A stretch of 64,000 nt of DNA from the NCBI GenBank assembly GCA_947446595.1, contig CANFGS010000003.1, forward strand, positions 26,231-90,230, in the 5' to 3' direction. Positions 1 through 9,458 of the stretch are shown here, one piece after another. The position numbers and the translations under genes are program-made. Within the stretch, counting starts at the first letter, position 1. Every line of letters starts with the position of its first letter. The notes under the pieces were generated by a model. The model made no database searches. It was not told where the DNA came from and saw nothing but the letters and a program-made list of their open reading frames with translations. The DNA is from Neisseriaceae bacterium (GTDB taxonomy: Bacteria > Pseudomonadota > Gammaproteobacteria > Burkholderiales > UBA11063).

Positions 1-1
1 G

Positions 2-154
2 TTCAGTGTAAGCTCGTATGCAAGATTTTTGTTAAAAAAAGCAATGACAAAACCAAATAAAATTGATAAGGCTATTGCAGAAATTGAAGAAGGAAAATAT
101 GAGACATTTACGCTTGAAGGTTTCAAAAAGCAAATTGCAGAATTAAGAAAATAA
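2..154 (+). CDS. Antitoxin of a RelB/DinJ-like toxin-antitoxin pair, 5' end outside window
   Basis: The frame is open from the first bases and ends in TAA at 152-154, so this is the C-terminal part of a gene that starts upstream. The visible residues include FLLKKAMTKPNKID and end in KKQIAELRK, a small charged helical tail like those of RelB/DinJ-type antitoxins, which wrap the toxin and repress their own operon. The stop overlaps the ATG of the following YafQ-like toxin frame (TAATG), the usual coupling in such pairs. An internal ATG at 44 could be a start, but the upstream residues look coding. The family call rests mostly on the neighbour. Confidence 0.5.
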   Translation, partial: FSVSSYARFLLKKAMTKPNKIDKAIAEIEEGKYETFTLEGFKKQIAELRK

Positions 155-438
155 TGAGACTAAAGCTTGTTGTAGCTAATTAATTCAAGAAAGATTTAAA
201 GAAGTATAGGCATAAAAAAGTCGTCTTAGATGAACTAGAGCTTATAGTTGAGTTGCTGATTAATCAAAAGGTTCTTCCACCAAAGTACAAAAATCATTTT
301 TTATTAGGTAAATTTAGAAATCATACACATGTGCAAGAGCTTCATTTAAAACCTGACGACTTATTGGTATATTTTGAAGTAAAAAATGAAAGCATTAATT
401 TACTAGCTATAGGAAGCCATTCGGATTTATTTAGCTAA
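154..438 (+). pseudogene. YafQ/RelE-superfamily mRNA-cleaving toxin with premature stop
   Basis: From the ATG at 154 the frame reads MRLKLVVAN, then TAA at 181-183, then continues in the same frame without a stop to 438. The downstream part reads FKKDLKKYRHKK and later KPDDLLVYFEV and GSHSDLF. These match the YafQ pattern of an N-terminal basic helix, a central strand containing KPD-LL-Y and a C-terminal GSHS-LF with the catalytic-region histidine. YafQ toxins are ribosome-dependent endoribonucleases of about 90 residues, which is the length obtained if the stop is ignored. The nonsense codon removes the N-terminal helix. Restart at TTG 253 would give only about 61 residues, so the toxin is probably inactive. 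Confidence 0.7.
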
Positions 439-450
439 TTTTTATATTAT

Positions 451-1470
451 TTACTTAGGTGCTATTAAACTTATGATTTTCTGATAGTTTGGGTTTTTAT
501 AAAACTCATACTCACTGGCTACTGTATATAATAATTTAATATCGTGTAAATCTGTCAGTGAAATTGCCTTCTCTTCTATCTCATCTGGTGCGCTATATTT
601 ATCTGTCGGATGATTATTAGCGGATAAGGTTTTATCAACAGATAAGAATGCAGCCATAAATGCATGCCAATAGTGAGTGATTGCAAGCTTTTGTGGTGCG
701 AAATCAAATACTACTCTAAAAGCATGTAGTGAAGTTACACAGTGAAGTAGGGTAAAATCTTGATAGTCAATATATACTTCTGATATTGAATTTGCCAAAG
801 TTGTAAGATCATCAGGAGTGTTTTCTATATTGTTTGACAATGCTTTATAAGCACTATTGGTATTCGCTATATGCTTAATCCGTGTTAAAATTCCCGAGGT
901 TTTACTTGAGTGATTTTTTTCAGAAATCAGTTGATTTAATAAGCTTGATAATTTTTTATTTTGATCACCGTAAATTGGTAACTCAAGATAGCTATCAGCA
1001 AAATAAGCTAAAGCTATAACAACTTCATCCTCAGCCAAGGTTGCAAGATGTTGGTTATCTTGTGAATTTGCATAATTCCATAATTCAAGTGAATATGCTA
1101 GACGAATTAGTGGATGAAAGAGACCACCTGCAATCCCCTTTATTAGTTGGGGTAAATAATTATGTAAAACCTCTTCGATTCCAAGGATGCTTTTTTTGGC
1201 ACGAAAAAACTTATAGTATGACCAGAAATATTGATTAGTTCCTAAGTTTTTATTCCAGTTAATACTGGTTATTTCAAAATCAGAGTGGACAAGATGTTCA
1301 AGATGTGGGGTATACTTATCATATGTATCTTGAAGTTTTTTTTCATCAGCATTTAGGAAATATAAAGCAATTAAATCCATTGATAAGTGATTGGAGAAGC
1401 CGTTTTTATTAGTTACATGATATTTATGATTGTTTTTTAGTAACTCGATTAGTTTTTCTAGTCTTTGCAT
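451..1470 (-). CDS. Questin oxidase-like family protein (DUF4243)
   Basis: The protein resembles the questin oxidase-like family, known from fungal AflY-type Baeyer-Villiger oxidases but also found in many bacteria with no assigned substrate. Family-like features are the NHLSMDLIALY segment near the N-terminus and the GLFHPLIRLAYSLE motif in the middle, followed by EDEVVIALAYFAD. It is all-helical by appearance, with no signal peptide or membrane segment. I chose ATG at 1470, which has a GGAG ribosome-binding site eight bases upstream, over the longer frame from 1503. The resulting 339 residues fit the family. It lies alone upstream of a minus-strand cluster. The oxidase function is inferred from family only. 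Confidence 0.65.
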   Translation of the reverse strand: MQRLEKLIELLKNNHKYHVTNKNGFSNHLSMDLIALYFLNADEKKLQDTYDKYTPHLEHLVHSDFEITSINWNKNLGTNQYFWSYYKFFRAKKSILGIEEVLHNYLPQLIKGIAGGLFHPLIRLAYSLELWNYANSQDNQHLATLAEDEVVIALAYFADSYLELPIYGDQNKKLSSLLNQLISEKNHSSKTSGILTRIKHIANTNSAYKALSNNIENTPDDLTTLANSISEVYIDYQDFTLLHCVTSLHAFRVVFDFAPQKLAITHYWHAFMAAFLSVDKTLSANNHPTDKYSAPDEIEEKAISLTDLHDIKLLYTVASEYEFYKNPNYQKIISLIAPK

Positions 1471-1534
1471 GATATTTACTCCGCTAAAACAAAGTAGGTA
1501 CATTTAATTAACTGAAATTTACGATAGTATACAC

Positions 1535-2377
1535 CTAAATTAGTTCAAAAAGAAATCTATTTTTAAGTTCTTCTTTAAGCCCAAGAGTTTCAAGTAATTC
1601 TTCTAGCTTTTTATTAGCATTGCTTATCGATTTATTATCTTTGCGATTATTATATCTAGCGATGATAAGCTCATTTTTCATAGAGTGTTCCCATCCAACT
1701 AATTCAGTGATAGTTACATCATAACCCTTAGCTTCTAAAAGGAGTCCACGTAGTACGTTTGTTAGATGGCTACCAAATTCACGTGTATGTATCGGATGAC
1801 GCCATATTTCACCCAAAATATTTTGTGATTTAGTTTTTTTTATAATACTTGCTACCTCTGCTTGGCAGCATGGCACTAGAACGATATATTTGGATTTTTT
1901 ATTTAGTGCAAAGCTAATTGCATCATCAGTTGCGGTATCGCAGGCGTGAAGGGCAGTTACAATATCAATAGTATTTGGTAATAAACTAGATGTAGTTGAT
2001 TCACTAACTGATAAATTTAGAAAACTCATCCGCTTAAAGTTAAGTGAAGCTGCAAAATCTGTTGATTTAGTTACTAATTCGCTACGGGTTTCAATTCCAT
2101 ATATATGAGAGCTATCTTCTTTACTTTTGAAAAATAAATCATATAAAATAAAACCTAAGTATGACTTTCCAGCTCCATGGTCTACAAGATTGATACCTGT
2201 AGTAGTTTTATATAGCTCGTTAAGTAGTGGCTCAATAAACTGATACAAATGATATACTTGTTTTAGTTTTCGTCTGCTATCCTGGTTCATCTTACCATCA
2301 CGAGTTAGAATATGTAGCTCTTTTAATAGCTCAATCGATTGCTCGGGACGAATATCATGCTTTTGGTTATTATTCAT
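1535..2377 (-). CDS. SAM-dependent methyltransferase, Methyltransf_32-like
   Basis: This 280-residue protein has a Rossmann-type methyltransferase core. The glycine motif VDHGAGKSYLG binds S-adenosylmethionine, IYGIETRSE is the acidic second strand, and IVTALHACDTATDDA followed by VLVPCCQAEV are signatures of the Methyltransf_32 group, which includes METTL25/RRNAD1-type proteins. Substrates in bacteria are not established; nucleic acid or a small molecule are both possible. It begins 11 bases after the rhodanese gene on the minus strand, so the two are likely co-transcribed. There is no signal peptide, so it should be cytoplasmic. Confidence 0.75.
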   Translation of the reverse strand: MNNNQKHDIRPEQSIELLKELHILTRDGKMNQDSRRKLKQVYHLYQFIEPLLNELYKTTTGINLVDHGAGKSYLGFILYDLFFKSKEDSSHIYGIETRSELVTKSTDFAASLNFKRMSFLNLSVSESTTSSLLPNTIDIVTALHACDTATDDAISFALNKKSKYIVLVPCCQAEVASIIKKTKSQNILGEIWRHPIHTREFGSHLTNVLRGLLLEAKGYDVTITELVGWEHSMKNELIIARYNNRKDNKSISNANKKLEELLETLGLKEELKNRFLFELI

Positions 2378-2388
2378 TGTTTGGATAA

Positions 2389-2757
2389 TTACAAAACCAT
2401 TTTATGCCCAAAGTTTTGCCAATCGCGAACTCCACCATCCATTGATATTACATTAGTATATCCCATTTTTTGGATGTTATAAGCTGATAATACCGAACGA
2501 AAACCACCGCCACAATATAAGATGATTTCTTGATTTTTATTTGGAATGGCTTTTTCGATATCACGCTCTATTATTCCACGTCCCATATGAATTGCTGTAG
2601 GTAGATGCCCTTGTTGCCACTCATGATCTTCACGAACGTCAATTAAAACAAATTCTTCTTTGTTGTCTAGCTTATTTGCTACTGTTTGTACATCAGTTTC
2701 TTTTACAAGTGGGCGATATTCTTCTACAAGTTCCAAAAAATTATTTGCATGTTGCAT
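2389..2757 (-). CDS. Single-domain rhodanese-like sulfurtransferase
   Basis: A 122-residue rhodanese-fold protein. The active-site loop is YCGGGFRS with the sulfur-carrying cysteine at residue 82, and the N-terminal signature LIDVREDHEW--GHLPTAIHM is present. Such proteins carry persulfide sulfur for transfer to thiol acceptors in the cytoplasm. The start ATG at 2757 has a GGAGAG site seven bases upstream. It sits between rdgB (18-base gap) and the methyltransferase in a minus-strand run headed by metG. The specific acceptor cannot be told from sequence. Confidence 0.85.
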   Translation of the reverse strand: MQHANNFLELVEEYRPLVKETDVQTVANKLDNKEEFVLIDVREDHEWQQGHLPTAIHMGRGIIERDIEKAIPNKNQEIILYCGGGFRSVLSAYNIQKMGYTNVISMDGGVRDWQNFGHKMVL

Positions 2758-2775
2758 TATAATCTCTCCAAAAAA

Positions 2776-3363
2776 TTAAGCGGTTTTAAGTTTATTAATT
2801 AAATTATTGGTTGCTAGGCGTCTATGACTAATCTCATTTTTGATTTCATCATCCAACTGGGCTACAGTCTTCTCCAAGCTTGGTATATAAAAGATTGGAT
2901 TATAGCCAAAGCCACTACTACCTCGTGGAGAATCAATAATTTCACCATGAATTTTACCATCGGCAATTATCGGCTCAGGATCATCATTACTTCTAACTAG
3001 TACTAAGACACAGTAAAAATAAGCTTTTCTGTCAGTAATACCAGATAAATCAGCAACTAGCTTTTGATTATTACGTAAATCACTCTTAGGTTCTCCAGCA
3101 TATCGTGCAGAAAACACCCCTGGAGCTCCATTAAGAGCGCTAACACATATTCCAGAGTCATCAGCAAGACTGGGTAAGCCTGTGCATTTACTACAGTGGC
3201 GTGCCTTATGCAATGAATTTTCAACAAAAGTAAAGTATGGCTCATCAATCTCCGGTACATTAAACTCTGCTTGAGGAATTATTTCGATATTTAGGTTAGT
3301 AAAAATATCTCTAAATTCTTTTATTTTACCTTGATTATTGGAAGCTAATACAATTTGCTTCAT
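2776..3363 (-). CDS. rdgB: Non-canonical purine NTP pyrophosphatase (RdgB/HAM1)
   Basis: Hydrolyses dITP, ITP and XTP to the monophosphates so that deaminated purines do not enter DNA or RNA. The 195-residue protein carries the N-terminal [11 protein letters not shown] motif, LADDSGICV with catalytic acidic residues, [13 protein letters not shown], and the C-terminal SGFGYNPIF and SHRRLA motifs that bind the base and phosphates. Length and motif order are complete for the family. Its ATG overlaps the metG stop codon (ATGA at 3363-3360), so it is translationally coupled to methionyl-tRNA synthetase. Confidence 0.95.
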   Translation of the reverse strand: MKQIVLASNNQGKIKEFRDIFTNLNIEIIPQAEFNVPEIDEPYFTFVENSLHKARHCSKCTGLPSLADDSGICVSALNGAPGVFSARYAGEPKSDLRNNQKLVADLSGITDRKAYFYCVLVLVRSNDDPEPIIADGKIHGEIIDSPRGSSGFGYNPIFYIPSLEKTVAQLDDEIKNEISHRRLATNNLINKLKTA

Positions 3364-5372
3364 CTAATACGCATTCCAGGTTTTGCGCCATCATGAGGCT
3401 CCAATATATAAATGCCACTATCTTTATCTTCAAAGCTAGCTGCTAATACCATACCTTGACTAATTCCAAATTTCATCTTACGCGGTGCTAGATTTGCTAT
3501 CATAACCGTGTGTTTGCCAATTAATGAAGTTGGGTCATACGCTTTTTTTATTCCAGCAAATATATTTCTTTGCTCAATCCCAATATCAAGCGTTAGTTGA
3601 ATAAGCTTATCAGCACCTTCAACATGATTTGCAGCGACAATTTTGGCTACACGCAAATCAAGTTTACTAAAGTCATCAATAGTGATTTCTGGAGCGATTG
3701 CTTCATATTGTGAAGTAACTGTATTCGTTGTTTCAGTAATTTCTGGTTTATTTGATTCAATTAATTTATCTACCATTTTTTGTTCAATCCTTGTTGCTAA
3801 ATGAGTATAGTTGTTAATAGTATGTTCACCTAAGTTTGTATTTAAATCTGACCATTGAAGTTGCTTGATATTCAAGAATGTTTCAATTTGTGCGACTATT
3901 TCTGGTATTATTGGTTTTAGATAAATGCTTATATATCTAAAAGCGTTAATAAGAGTACTACATGTTTCATGTAATTCTGAACTTTTTGCTTCATCTCGTG
4001 CCAAAAGCCATGGTTTGGTCTCATCAACATAGATGTTTATTTCGTCAACCAATTGCATGATAACTTTGATTAGTTTTGCATATTCACGCTCTTGATAATG
4101 TTGTGCTATTACACTTTGTGCAATAGTGATTTTTGATAATAAAGCTGAATTGGTAACATTACTTAGTTTATTACCAAACTGTTTACTTAAAAACCCACTA
4201 CTTCTTGAGGCGATATTTATAAATTTGCCAACTAATTCAGAGTTTACCCGAGCAACAAAATCATCCAGTGAAAAATCAATATCTTCAATTTTGCTACCTA
4301 ATTTACTAGCAATATAATAACGATAATAGGTTGTAGATAAGCCACTTTCAATATATTGTCTTGCAGTAATAAAAGTGCCACGTGATTTAGACATTTTTTG
4401 ACCATTGATAGTTAGAAAGCCGTGGACAAATAATCCATCTGGTGTCTTATAACCTGAGTTTTTTAAAACACTAGGCCAAAATAGTGCATGAAAATATAGT
4501 ATATCTTTACCTAGGAAGTGATAAATTTCAGTAGTATCGGAATTCCATAGTGAATAGAAATCAAGGTTGTTGTTATTACAGTAGTTCATAAGGCTACTCA
4601 TATAGCCAACTGGTGCATCAAGCCATACATAAAAATATTTATTATCTGTTCCTGGAATTTGAAAACCAAAATAAGGGGCATCACGCGAAATATCCCAGTC
4701 TTGTAATCCAGTTTCTAACCATTCCTTCATTTTGTTTTTAGCTTCGCTTTGTAAGCCAGAATTTATCCATTCTGACAAAAATTCGGTACATTCACTTAAT
4801 TTAAAAAAATAATGTTCAGATTGTCTAATTACTGGTTTACTTCCAGATACTGCTGAATAAGCATCAATTAATTCAGTTGGAGCATATGTTGCACCACATA
4901 CTTCACAATTGTCCCCATATTGATCCACTGCCTTACATTTGGGGCAAGTGCCTTTGACAAATCTATCAGGTAAAAACATCTCCTTGGTTTCATCGTACAA
5001 TTGATTGATAACTTTTGTTGCTATTTTATTATTATCTTTTAGCTTTTTAAAAATATCGTATACTAATTCTTTACTTTCAGGTGAATTGGTTGTATAATAG
5101 TTGTCATAGCTAATACCAAACGCCTTTAAATCGGCTGTATGTTCTTTGTATACACCGGCTATCATGGTTTCAGGGCTGATACCTAATTGTTCAGCTTTTA
5201 GCATAACTGGAGCTCCGTGGGTATCATCAGCGCAGATGAAATAGCAAGAATTTCCTTGCATTTTTTGGAAGCGTACCCATATATCAGCTTGAATATGTTC
5301 AAGCATGTGACCAAGATGTATATCGCCATTGGCATAAGGTAGAGCACAAGTTACTATTAGGTTTTTATCCAT
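3360..5372 (-). CDS. metG: Methionyl-tRNA synthetase
   Basis: Charges tRNA-Met with methionine. The 670-residue protein has the HLGH (HIGH) motif at residues 19-22, an insertion with a zinc knuckle of CPKC and CEVC pairs at about 140-160, the KMSKSRG loop at about 330, an anticodon-binding helical domain, and a C-terminal tRNA-binding EMAP-II-like domain from about residue 570 ([17 protein letters not shown]). This is the long E. coli-type MetG with one zinc and an appended dimerisation domain. It is divergent from apbC with only 30 bases between starts, an arrangement also common in enterobacteria. It heads the rdgB run downstream. Confidence 0.97.
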   Translation of the reverse strand: MDKNLIVTCALPYANGDIHLGHMLEHIQADIWVRFQKMQGNSCYFICADDTHGAPVMLKAEQLGISPETMIAGVYKEHTADLKAFGISYDNYYTTNSPESKELVYDIFKKLKDNNKIATKVINQLYDETKEMFLPDRFVKGTCPKCKAVDQYGDNCEVCGATYAPTELIDAYSAVSGSKPVIRQSEHYFFKLSECTEFLSEWINSGLQSEAKNKMKEWLETGLQDWDISRDAPYFGFQIPGTDNKYFYVWLDAPVGYMSSLMNYCNNNNLDFYSLWNSDTTEIYHFLGKDILYFHALFWPSVLKNSGYKTPDGLFVHGFLTINGQKMSKSRGTFITARQYIESGLSTTYYRYYIASKLGSKIEDIDFSLDDFVARVNSELVGKFINIASRSSGFLSKQFGNKLSNVTNSALLSKITIAQSVIAQHYQEREYAKLIKVIMQLVDEINIYVDETKPWLLARDEAKSSELHETCSTLINAFRYISIYLKPIIPEIVAQIETFLNIKQLQWSDLNTNLGEHTINNYTHLATRIEQKMVDKLIESNKPEITETTNTVTSQYEAIAPEITIDDFSKLDLRVAKIVAANHVEGADKLIQLTLDIGIEQRNIFAGIKKAYDPTSLIGKHTVMIANLAPRKMKFGISQGMVLAASFEDKDSGIYILEPHDGAKPGMRIR

Positions 5373-5402
5373 TTATTATTTTCTTATTGAAAGCTAATTA
5401 TT

Positions 5403-6278
5403 ATGAGCGAAAGATTACTCTCCCAAGTTAAGACATCAATTATACCACATAAAGTTAAGAATGGCTTGGTTCGTATTGCAAACATTAAAAACATTATTGC
5501 TGTTACCTCAGGTAAGGGGGGTGTTGGTAAATCTACTACCGCTATTAATCTAGCTGTTAGCTTAGCAAAACTAGGTCTAAATGTTGGACTACTGGATGCT
5601 GATATTTATGGTCCTTCAATCCCTATGTTGGTGGGGGAGCGTGGTTTTAAGCCTGATGTTGCCGAAAATAAATTTGTCCCTTTAAATAAATTTGGAATTG
5701 AAATACTATCTTTTGGGTTTTTAATTTCAGAAAAAGAACCGGCTATTTGGCGTGGAGCTATTGTAAATAAAGCACTTGATCAGTTATTGTTTGATACCAT
5801 GTGGAGTGATCTTGATTGTCTAATAATTGATATGCCACCTGGAACGGGAGATATTCATCTAACGATGTGCCAAAAAATGCCGATAACAGCAGTTGTTAGT
5901 GTTACTACCCCTCAAGATATAGCACTACTTGATGTAGCTAAGAGTCTTCAAATGTATAAAAAAATGGATATACCATGCCTTGGCATTATAGAAAATATGA
6001 GTATGCATATTTGTAGTAATTGCGGTCAAGTGGATGAAATATTTGGGAGTCTTGGTGGTAATAAACTAGCAAATGACTTTGATGTTGAGTTACTTGCCAA
6101 ACTACCACTAAATAGAACCATAAGGGAGGGAAGTGATAATGGAACACCTGTAGCTCTTAATGATAATCTTCCTGAAGCTGCTATATATCAGGAGCTTGCT
6201 ACTAATATACTTGATAAATTAAGCAAGCTCCCTAAGGATTATTCATCACTATTAGGTAAGGTTAATGTTATAAAATAG
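5403..6278 (+). CDS. apbC: Mrp/ApbC iron-sulfur cluster carrier ATPase
   Basis: A P-loop NTPase of the Mrp/NBP35 class that binds a [4Fe-4S] cluster and passes it to apo-enzymes. The deviant Walker A GKGGVGKST is at residues 37-45, and LLDADIYGPS and DMPPGTGD follow as switch regions. The cluster-ligating CSNC pair is C204/C207, near the C-terminus. At 291 residues it lacks the long N-terminal MIP18/DUF59 domain present in many ApbC proteins, as in shorter Mrp forms. It is divergent from metG. Its 3' end overlaps the convergent permease gene by 11 bases. Confidence 0.92.
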   Translation: MSERLLSQVKTSIIPHKVKNGLVRIANIKNIIAVTSGKGGVGKSTTAINLAVSLAKLGLNVGLLDADIYGPSIPMLVGERGFKPDVAENKFVPLNKFGIEILSFGFLISEKEPAIWRGAIVNKALDQLLFDTMWSDLDCLIIDMPPGTGDIHLTMCQKMPITAVVSVTTPQDIALLDVAKSLQMYKKMDIPCLGIIENMSMHICSNCGQVDEIFGSLGGNKLANDFDVELLAKLPLNRTIREGSDNGTPVALNDNLPEAAIYQELATNILDKLSKLPKDYSSLLGKVNVIK

Positions 6279-7635
6279 AGTTGTTACGAAAGAACTTATA
6301 ATATACCATATACAAACAAAAGAATAATAAAGCACCATAGGCATCAAAAAACCCTAAAATGCTAAAATTACCATAAAGGGAATAGCCTTGTCCCAAGATA
6401 ATAAAAGCTATTAATAACATTGAAAAAATTGGACCTACAGGAAATAATATTGCTTTGTATTTTAGTACGTTTAAATCTTTAATATGGTTTTTACGGAAGC
6501 AGTAATGACATAGTGCAATTCCAAACCAAGCAATAAATCCACAAGATGAAGATACGTTTACAAGTCGTGTGAATAAAGCACCGTTACTAATTAAAGAGGA
6601 TAAAAATACTGTAGAACCTACTAGTGCAGTTGCAATTAGTGCATTAATTGGTAGGCCATAGCTTGTTACTTTTGAGAATATTTTTGGTGCTTGGTTGGTC
6701 TGTGACATATACCATAATGTTCGAGTTGCTGAATACATACTAGCATTTGCAGCAGATAAAATAGCTACCAAAATCACGAAGTTTAGGATATTAGCCGCGA
6801 TGCCACCAGGCAAATAATGTGCAAAAACCAAAGTAAATGGACTAGCATTCACGCTACTTTGATTCATTAGACTTTTATCATTAAATGGTATTAGAAGACT
6901 TATTATCAAAGTTGCAAGAATATAGAACATTAGTAAACGCCAAAATACACTTTTAACAGCTTTTGGAATACTTTTTTCGGGGTCGCGTGCTTCTCCTGAT
7001 GAAACACCTATTAGCTCAGAGCCTTGAAAAGAAAATCCGGCTGCTAAAAATACTGCAAAAAACCCACCCAACCCGGCATGAAATGGACCATCACTAATAG
7101 TCATATTATGTAATCCGAACTGTGGTGTTTTGAGTATTAAAATAGCCCCAAGGATTATAAAAATAACAATAGTAGTCACTTTCATAATTGAAAGTAAATA
7201 TTCAACTTCGCCATAAATGCGCACGGAGAATAAGTTTAGAAATAAAATACTAAAGAAAAATATTGCCGAAAAAGTTAAGGCTGACCCATGAGGAAACCAA
7301 TACTGGATGATAATAACTGCGGCAGAGATTTCAGCAGCAATAGTAATTGCCCAGTTAAACCAATAGTTAATCCCCATGGCATATCCAAATGATGGGCTTA
7401 CAAATTTACCTGAATATTCGCAAAAAGAACCGGTTGATGGCATAAAAGTGGACAATTCACCAAGGCTCGTTATTAAGAAAAACACCATAATTGATATAAG
7501 TAAATATGCCGCAAGTGCACCACCTGGACCTGCAACACTAATTGCGTATCCACTAGCAAGGAATATTCCAGTACCAATTGACCCACCAAGAGCAATCATA
7601 TTTAAGTGCCGAGTTTCAAGGGTTTTTGCTAACAT
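6268..7635 (-). CDS. Amino acid permease of the APC superfamily, LysP-like
   Basis: A 455-residue inner-membrane protein with about 12 hydrophobic segments. The first helix holds the APC glycine motif GGSIGTGIFLASG. The following AGPGGALAAY, TSLGELSTFMP-TGSF and NYWFNWAITIA segments closely resemble LysP lysine permease and its aromatic/GABA relatives. It probably imports a cationic amino acid by proton symport, but the substrate is inferred from overall resemblance. It lies 82 bases downstream of pgeF on the same strand and ends convergently over the apbC stop. No regulatory site is obvious in the gap. Confidence 0.8.
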   Translation of the reverse strand: MLAKTLETRHLNMIALGGSIGTGIFLASGYAISVAGPGGALAAYLLISIMVFFLITSLGELSTFMPSTGSFCEYSGKFVSPSFGYAMGINYWFNWAITIAAEISAAVIIIQYWFPHGSALTFSAIFFFSILFLNLFSVRIYGEVEYLLSIMKVTTIVIFIILGAILILKTPQFGLHNMTISDGPFHAGLGGFFAVFLAAGFSFQGSELIGVSSGEARDPEKSIPKAVKSVFWRLLMFYILATLIISLLIPFNDKSLMNQSSVNASPFTLVFAHYLPGGIAANILNFVILVAILSAANASMYSATRTLWYMSQTNQAPKIFSKVTSYGLPINALIATALVGSTVFLSSLISNGALFTRLVNVSSSCGFIAWFGIALCHYCFRKNHIKDLNVLKYKAILFPVGPIFSMLLIAFIILGQGYSLYGNFSILGFFDAYGALLFFCLYMVYYKFFRNNSIL

Positions 7636-7717
7636 ATATAAGCCTTATTGAAAAACATTAATGATTGAAATATAAATATTTGCGGATTATAGCATATATT
7701 TTGTAGAAATTGAACTC

Positions 7718-8443
7718 TTATTCAAGCCATATAGTGCTTGCAAAACGTCCAGTGTTTTTTTCTTTTCGATATGAATAAAACAGATCGTTTTTACAGTAAG
7801 TGCATAAATTACTGAAATATATATTATGTTCTAATACGCCTAATTTAACAAGTTGTAACTTAGCTATACTGATTAAATCACATTCAAATTTATCATTGTT
7901 TTTTGGGGTGAAAAATACTTTGTTATCAGTGTCTAAGGCGAAGAATATGTCAAATACATCACTACCAACTTCAAAATGTTTAGCACAAATTGCTGGACCT
8001 ATATAAGCAATAATGTTTTTTGCTGATGTTTTACTTTGACTAATTGTATTAGAAATTATATTATTTTGTACGCCACGCCATCCAGCATGAATTGCACCTG
8101 CAAAACTCCCTGCAGTATTTGTAATTAAGATTGGAATGCAATCAGCAGTCATTACCACACAAACCGTGCTGTTTGTTGTGGTAATAGCTGCATCATAGCT
8201 TTTGCCATCAGCTTCGTTTTTATCTAAATCTAGTACTAAATTAGTATGGGTTTGACTAAGCCATTTAGGTTCATTGGGTAATGAAATTGACAACATCTGG
8301 CGATTATGTATTACATTTTTAGGGTTGTCGCCCACATGAAGTGCCAAATTGAAATCATTATCATCAGGACTAGTTCTAGTTGTGATTAGGGTTTTTACAT
8401 TTTTAGGAGCACTCCAGTTGGCTTTTAGATAACTATTTAACAT
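7718..8443 (-). CDS. pgeF: Peptidoglycan editing factor / purine nucleoside phosphorylase, YfiH family
   Basis: A Cu-oxidase_4 (YfiH/laccase-domain) protein. Such proteins phosphorolyse purine nucleosides, and in E. coli the homologue prevents misincorporation into peptidoglycan peptides. Family motifs are ADCIPILI, HAGWRGV with the metal-site histidine, YIGPAICAKHFEVG, and the C-terminal LCTYC with SYRKE--TGR. I chose ATG 8443, giving about 241 residues starting MLNSYLK, because upstream residues in the longer frame lie within the rluD tail and are not family-like. The start overlaps the end of rluD by 11 bases, so the two are coupled. The rluD-pgeF order is conserved widely. Confidence 0.92.
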   Translation of the reverse strand: MLNSYLKANWSAPKNVKTLITTRTSPDDNDFNLALHVGDNPKNVIHNRQMLSISLPNEPKWLSQTHTNLVLDLDKNEADGKSYDAAITTTNSTVCVVMTADCIPILITNTAGSFAGAIHAGWRGVQNNIISNTISQSKTSAKNIIAYIGPAICAKHFEVGSDVFDIFFALDTDNKVFFTPKNNDKFECDLISIAKLQLVKLGVLEHNIYFSNLCTYCKNDLFYSYRKEKNTGRFASTIWLE

Positions 8444-9458
8444 ATAAAACTTCCCAGTCACCATCATCCCCATCTATGTCACTATCATCAAAATTATCTT
8501 CTGGGTTCTTTAGGGTGTTTAGTAAATATTTAATATCTGAAGCTATTGGGCACGAGAAATTTACCGTTTCACCAGTTGAGGGATGGACAAAGCTTAGTTT
8601 CATTGCGTGAAGAGCCTGCCTATCAAGAGACTCGATAGCTTCTAAAACATTAGCTGGGTAGTTGATTTTTCCACTACCATAGGTTTTATCACCAACTAAA
8701 GGGTGGCCTAGAGACTTAAGATGTACTCGTATTTGATGTGTTCTTCCGGTTTCAAGGCGGCATTCTATATAACTTAGTTTGTCAAAGTGTTCAATTACTT
8801 TATAGTGGGTTACCGATTCTTTGCCACCAAATTTAAGAGTGGTCATCTTAATACGGTTTTTTGGATCGCGTCCAATATTGGTTTTGATAGTTCCTTCAGG
8901 AGGTAAAAGACCTTCTGCAATTGCATGATAAATACGGCTTACGCTATGATCTTGTAACTGTTGTACTAGTTTAGTTTGAGCTAAAAGAGTTTTGGCTACG
9001 ACCATTAATCCACTAGTATCCTTATCAAGGCGATGAACTATTCCAGCTCTGGGTATTTGAGATAAATGAGGATAATGAAAAAGTAAACCATTTAATAGTG
9101 TTCCACTCCAGTTACCATTACCTGGGTGTACAGTCAATCCTGCTTGTTTATTAATAACTAAAATATGTTCGTCTTCAAAAATAATATCTAGTGGTATATC
9201 CTCAGGCATAAAAGCTTTAGTCTCATCACTAAGCGGTGAATTTATGATAACAACCTCTCTTCCAAATACTTTATCTTTAGGTTTTGGTATTTGATTATCA
9301 ACTAAAATGAAGCCCTCTTTTATCCAATTAGTTAGCTTACTTCTTGATAATTCTGGTATAATCGCGGATAAGGTTGTGTCTAAACGATTCCCGTAATATT
9401 CATCTGGAATTGTTAGGTAAATAGGTTCTTGATCTAATTCTGTGTGGGGTATAAACAT
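8433..9458 (-). CDS. rluD: 23S rRNA pseudouridine synthase RluD
   Basis: Converts uridines in helix 69 of 23S rRNA to pseudouridine during ribosome assembly. It has an N-terminal S4-like RNA-binding region (NRLDTTLS, SRSKLTNWIKEG), the catalytic motif GIVHRLDKDTSGLMVVAKT containing the essential aspartate, and ETGRTHQIRVHL near the C-terminus. Start ATG at 9458 is chosen, giving 341 residues. The longer frame to 9545 runs through the start of bamD and its extra residues are not family-like. The C-terminus is an acidic tail (DDSDIDGDDGD). The gene is divergent from bamD with overlapping 5' ends. Confidence 0.93.
   Translation of the reverse strand: MFIPHTELDQEPIYLTIPDEYYGNRLDTTLSAIIPELSRSKLTNWIKEGFILVDNQIPKPKDKVFGREVVIINSPLSDETKAFMPEDIPLDIIFEDEHILVINKQAGLTVHPGNGNWSGTLLNGLLFHYPHLSQIPRAGIVHRLDKDTSGLMVVAKTLLAQTKLVQQLQDHSVSRIYHAIAEGLLPPEGTIKTNIGRDPKNRIKMTTLKFGGKESVTHYKVIEHFDKLSYIECRLETGRTHQIRVHLKSLGHPLVGDKTYGSGKINYPANVLEAIESLDRQALHAMKLSFVHPSTGETVNFSCPIASDIKYLLNTLKNPEDNFDDSDIDGDDGDWEVLYVK

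Noticed and set aside
1041..1238. Plus-strand small frame opposite the questin-oxidase-like gene
   Set aside because: Antisense to a recognised protein, no ribosome-binding site and no recognisable features.
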